Source of the DNA: Steinernema hermaphroditum
Lineage: Eukaryota; Nematoda; Chromadorea; Rhabditida; Steinernematidae
Direction: 5' to 3'
Assembly (NCBI GenBank): GCA_030435675.1
Contig: CM059624.1
Span: 16,798,470 to 16,862,469, forward strand
DNA length: 64,000 nucleotides
Shown in pieces: positions 61,080-64,000 of this stretch (positions are counted from its first letter, which is position 1; every line of letters starts with the position of its first letter). The position numbers and the translations under genes were made by a program. The notes under the pieces were generated by a model. That model saw nothing but the letters and a program-made list of their open reading frames with translations. It made no database searches and had not been told where the DNA came from.

Positions 61080-63002
61080 CTGCACGAGCCTGATCGAACG
61101 CGCCTATTCCCGTTGGATTTACTGTGGACTATCTTAGTTTCCTGCAAAACTTTCAATTCGAGACAGATAGGGCCCTTGTTCATGCACCAAGAGTTCTGCA
61201 TCTGACCCTCCTGCTCCAAAGTACCATAGCATTTTTATGATTGGATCTTGTAGAACTGCACGAGCCTGATCGAACGCGCCTATTCCCGTTGGATTTACTG
61301 TGGACTATCTTAGTTTCCTGCAAAACTTTCAATTCGAGACAGATAGGGCCCTTGCTCATACCAAAGAGTTCTGCATCTGACCCTCCTGCTCCAAAGTACC
61401 ATAGCATTTTTATGATTGGATCTTGTAGAACTGCACGAGCCTGATCGAACGCGCCTATTCCCGTTGGATTTACTGTGGACTATCTTAGTTTCCTGCAAAA
61501 CTTTCAATTCGAGACAGATAGGGCCCTTGTTCATACAAAGAGTTCTGCATCTGACCCTCCTGCTCCAAAGTACCATAGCATTTTTATGATTGGATCTTGT
61601 AGAACTGCACGAGCCTGATCGAACGCGCCTATTCCCGTTGGTTTTACTGTGGACTATCTTAGTTTCCTGCAAAACTTTCAATTCGAGACAGATAGGGCCC
61701 TTGTTCATACCAAAGAGTTCTGCATCTGACCCTCCTGCTCCAAAGTACCATAGCATTTTTATGATTGGATCTTGTAGAACTGCACGAGCCTGATCGAACG
61801 CGCCTATTCCCGTTGGATTTACTGTGGACTATCTTAGTTTCCTGCAAAACTTTCAATTCGAGACAGATAGGGCCCTTGTTCATACAAAGAGTTCTGCATC
61901 TGACCCTCCTGCTCCAAAGTACCATAGCATTTTTATGATTGGATCTTGTAGAACTGCACGAGCCTGATCGAACGCGCCTATTCCCGTTGGATTTACTGTG
62001 GACTATCTTAGTTTCCTGCAAAACTTTCAATTCGAGACAGATAGGGCCCTTGCTCATACCAAGAGCTCTGCATCTGACCCTCCTGCTCCAAAGTACCATA
62101 GCATTTTTATGATTGGATCTTGTAGAACTGCACGAGCCTGATCGAACGCGCCTATTCCCGTTGGGATTTACTGTGGACTATCTTAGTTTCCTGCAAAACT
62201 TTCAATTCGAGACAGACAGGGCCCTTGCTCATACAAAGAGCTCTGCATCTGACCCTCCTGCTCCAAAGTACCATAGCATTTTTATGATTGGATCTTGTAG
62301 AACTGCACGAGCCTGATCGAACGCGCCTATTCCCGTTGGATTTACTGTGGACTATCTTAGTTTCCTGCAAAACTTTCAATTCGAGACAGATAGGGCCCTT
62401 GTTCATACCAAAGAGTTCTGCATCTGACCCTCCTGCTCCAAAGTACCATAGCATTTTTATGATTGGATCTTGTAGAACTGCACGAGCCTGATCGAACGCG
62501 CCTATTCCCGTTGGATTTACTGTGGACTATCTTAGTTTCCTGCAAAACTTTCAATTCGAGACAGATAGAGGGCCCTTGCTCATACCAAAGAGTTCTGCAT
62601 CTGACCCTCCTGCTCCAAAGTACCATAGCATTTTTATGATTGGATCTTGTAGAACTGCACGAGCCTGATCGAACGCGCCTATTCCCGTTGGGTTTACTGT
62701 GGACTATCTTAGTTTCCTGCAAAACTTTCAATTCGAGACAGATAGGGCCCTTGTTCATACAAAGAGTTCTGCATCTGACCCTCCTGCTCCAAAGTACCAT
62801 AGCATTTTTATGATTGGATCTTGTAGAACTGCACGAGCCTGATCGAACGCGCCTATTCCCGTTGGGTTTACTGTGGACTATCTTAGTTTCCTGCAAAACT
62901 TTCAATTCGAGACAGATAGGGCCCTTGCTCATACAAAGAGCTCTGCATCTGACCCTCCTGCTCCAAAGTACCATAGCATTTTTATGATTGGATCTTGTAG
63001 AA

Positions 63003-63299
63003 CTGCACGAGCCTGATCGAACGCGCCTATTCCCGTTGGATTTACTGTGGACTATCTTAGTTTCCTGCAAAACTTTCAATTCGAGACAGAAGGGCCCTTG
63101 TTCACACAAAGAGATCTGCATCTGACCCTCCTGCTCAAAATACCATACTTTTTTTTTTTGTGACTGCGGCCTGATCGAATTGATTTCCTGAAAACTTTCA
63201 ATTCGAGACAGATAGGGCCCTTGTTCATACCAAAGAGTTCTGCATCTGACCCTCCTGCTCCAAAGTACCATAGCATTTTTATGATTGGATCTTGTAGAA
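63003..63299 (+). repeat. Two truncated monomers around a T11 tract
   Basis: Two monomers occupy 297 bp, about 49-50 bp short. The first (to 63,163) loses the atagcatttttatgattgg region and carries T11 at 63,149-63,159. The second (63,164-63,299) lacks about 38 bp between gatcgaa and tttcctg, and gcaaaac is reduced to gaaaac. Deletion rather than insertion explains the pair. Confidence 0.85.
63149..63159 (+). repeat. T11 tract
   Basis: An expansion of the native T5 of the monomer next to a deletion. It is the longest T-run in the window. Confidence 0.9.
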
Positions 63300-63646
63300 C
63301 TGCACGAGCCTGATCGAACGCGCCTATTCCCGTTGGATTTACTGTGGACTATCTTAGTTTCCTGCAAAACTTTCAATTCGAGACAGACAGGGCCCTTGCT
63401 CACACCAAGAGCTCTGCATCTGACCCTCCTGCTCCAAAGTACCATAGCATTTTTATGATTGGATCTTGTAGAACTGCACGAGCCTGATCGAACGCGCCTA
63501 TTCCCGTTGGGATTACTGTGGACTATCTTAGTTTCCTGCAAAACTTTCAATTCGAGACAGATAGGGCCTTGTTCATACAAAGAGTTCTGCATCTGACCCT
63601 CCTGCTCCAAAGTACCATAGCATTTTTATGATTGGATCTTGTAGAA

Positions 63647-63828
63647 CTGCACGAGCCTGATCGAACGCGCCTATTCCCGTTGGGATTACTGTGGACTATC
63701 TTAGTTTCCTGCAAAACTTTCAATTCGAGACAGATAGGGCCCTTGTTCTCACACCAGAGCAAAGAGTTCTGCATCTGACCCTCCTGCTCCAAAGTACCAT
63801 AGCATTTTTATGATTGGATCTTGTAGAA
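63647..63828 (+). repeat. 182-bp hybrid monomer
   Basis: The 3' segment reads ttgttctcacaccagagc followed by aaagagttc. A type I-like cacacca piece is inserted into a type II monomer. It resembles the 18,876 junction but with a shorter overlap. Confidence 0.7.
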
Positions 63829-64000
63829 CTGCACGAGCCTGATCGAACGCGCCTACTCACGTTGGGTTTACTGTGGACTATCTTAGTTTCCTGCAAAACT
63901 TTCAATTCGAGACAGATAGGGGGCCCTTGTTCATACAAAGAGTTCTGCATCTGACCCCTCCTGCTCCAAAGTACCATAGCATTTTTATGATTGGATCTTG

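Larger units (their letters stand above)
1..64000 (+). repeat. Satellite DNA array, 173/174-bp monomer, about 368 copies head to tail
   Basis: Every part of the window is a copy of one monomer, which I number from the recurring ctgcacgag. Landmarks in order are gatcgaacgcgcc, a variable cgttgg segment, gtggactatcttagtttcc, gcaaaactttcaattcgag, a variable agggccc segment, a variable caag/caaagag segment, gcatctgaccctcctgctcc, taccatagcatttttatg and ggatcttgtagaa. Most copies are 173 or 174 bp. The extra base comes from cagat/cagac instead of cagc, cccctcc instead of ccctcc, or gggattt instead of gggatt. No copy is inverted. A nucleosome-scale unit in a long single-orientation array is typical of eukaryotic centromeric or pericentromeric satellites; that role here is inference. 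I do not recognise the family, and no protein-coding or RNA gene is visible. Confidence 0.98.
49233..64000 (+). repeat. Array domain 6: 174-bp monomers, A-like 5' half with type II 3' half
   Basis: The dominant form joins tattcccgttgg(a/g)tttac or gggattac to cagataggg and ttcatac. It is therefore a recombinant of the type A 5' part and the type II 3' part that has spread. Monomers are mostly 174 bp, giving the longest minus-strand open stretch (49,307-52,162, 951 codons). Eleven monomers between 53.4 and 61.2 kb read ttcatgc. Odd-length copies become frequent after about 57.8 kb (catgcacc, catacc-aaag, catagc). No gene is visible. Confidence 0.8.

Noticed and set aside
1..64000. CRISPR array
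   Set aside because: There are no short direct repeats separated by unique spacers. The whole 173-bp unit repeats, variants are shared between units, and no cas-like gene is present.
1..64000. Inverted monomers or a strand switch
   Set aside because: The landmark order ctgcacgag, caaaactttc, agggcc/ggccc, gcatctgac keeps one orientation throughout.

Overview
The whole window is one uninterrupted head-to-tail array of a single satellite DNA. By division it holds about 368 monomers of 173 or 174 bp, all in the same orientation from base 1 to base 64,000. I find no credible gene, RNA gene, transposable element, CRISPR array or non-satellite insertion. The array runs off both ends. A long, single-orientation tandem array with a nucleosome-sized unit points to eukaryotic centromeric, pericentromeric or other heterochromatic satellite. 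I do not recognise the family and cannot name the lineage. The consensus monomer is about 48% GC with six CpGs (observed/expected about 0.62, counted by hand).

Two parts of the monomer vary in a correlated way. In the 5' part (consensus bases 28-42, counting from ctgcacgag) type A reads ttcccgttgggatta and type B reads ctctcgttggatttc. In the 3' part (bases 84-114) type I reads cagcaggg then ctcacaccaagagctc, and type II reads cagataggg then ttcatacaaagagttc. Pure types and every recombinant occur, so the array is a mosaic built by unequal exchange and conversion.

Layout: 1-5,206 is type A/I-rich and ends in four cagtaggg monomers. 5,207-9,877 is B/II-rich and contains a 7-monomer-period duplication. 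9,878-14,024 is a strongly degenerate block of 23 monomers (165-206 bp) with poly-G, poly-A, poly-T and poly-C tracts and a relict 3-monomer order. 14,025-26,511 is an A/B mosaic with a recurring 521-bp trimer and a small relict-like island near 18.9-20.1 kb. 26,512-38,976 is the most homogeneous domain and has a private CGCGCG variant. 38,977-49,232 is a transition zone where type II 3' halves and 174-bp monomers take over. 49,233-64,000 is a 174-bp, cagataggg-dominated domain with a three-copy multi-monomer duplication at 53.2-56.9 kb and truncated or hybrid monomers near the right end.

The long minus-strand open frames (up to 951 codons) are a by-product of monomer length: 174 is divisible by 3 and 173 is not. 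They are not annotated as genes. What is most worth a second look is the internal history of the array: discrete homogenisation domains, a fossil-like degenerate block between two different young domains, visible out-of-register recombination junctions, and local higher-order units. All identities and counts are by eye, and all depend on the assembly of this repeat being correct.
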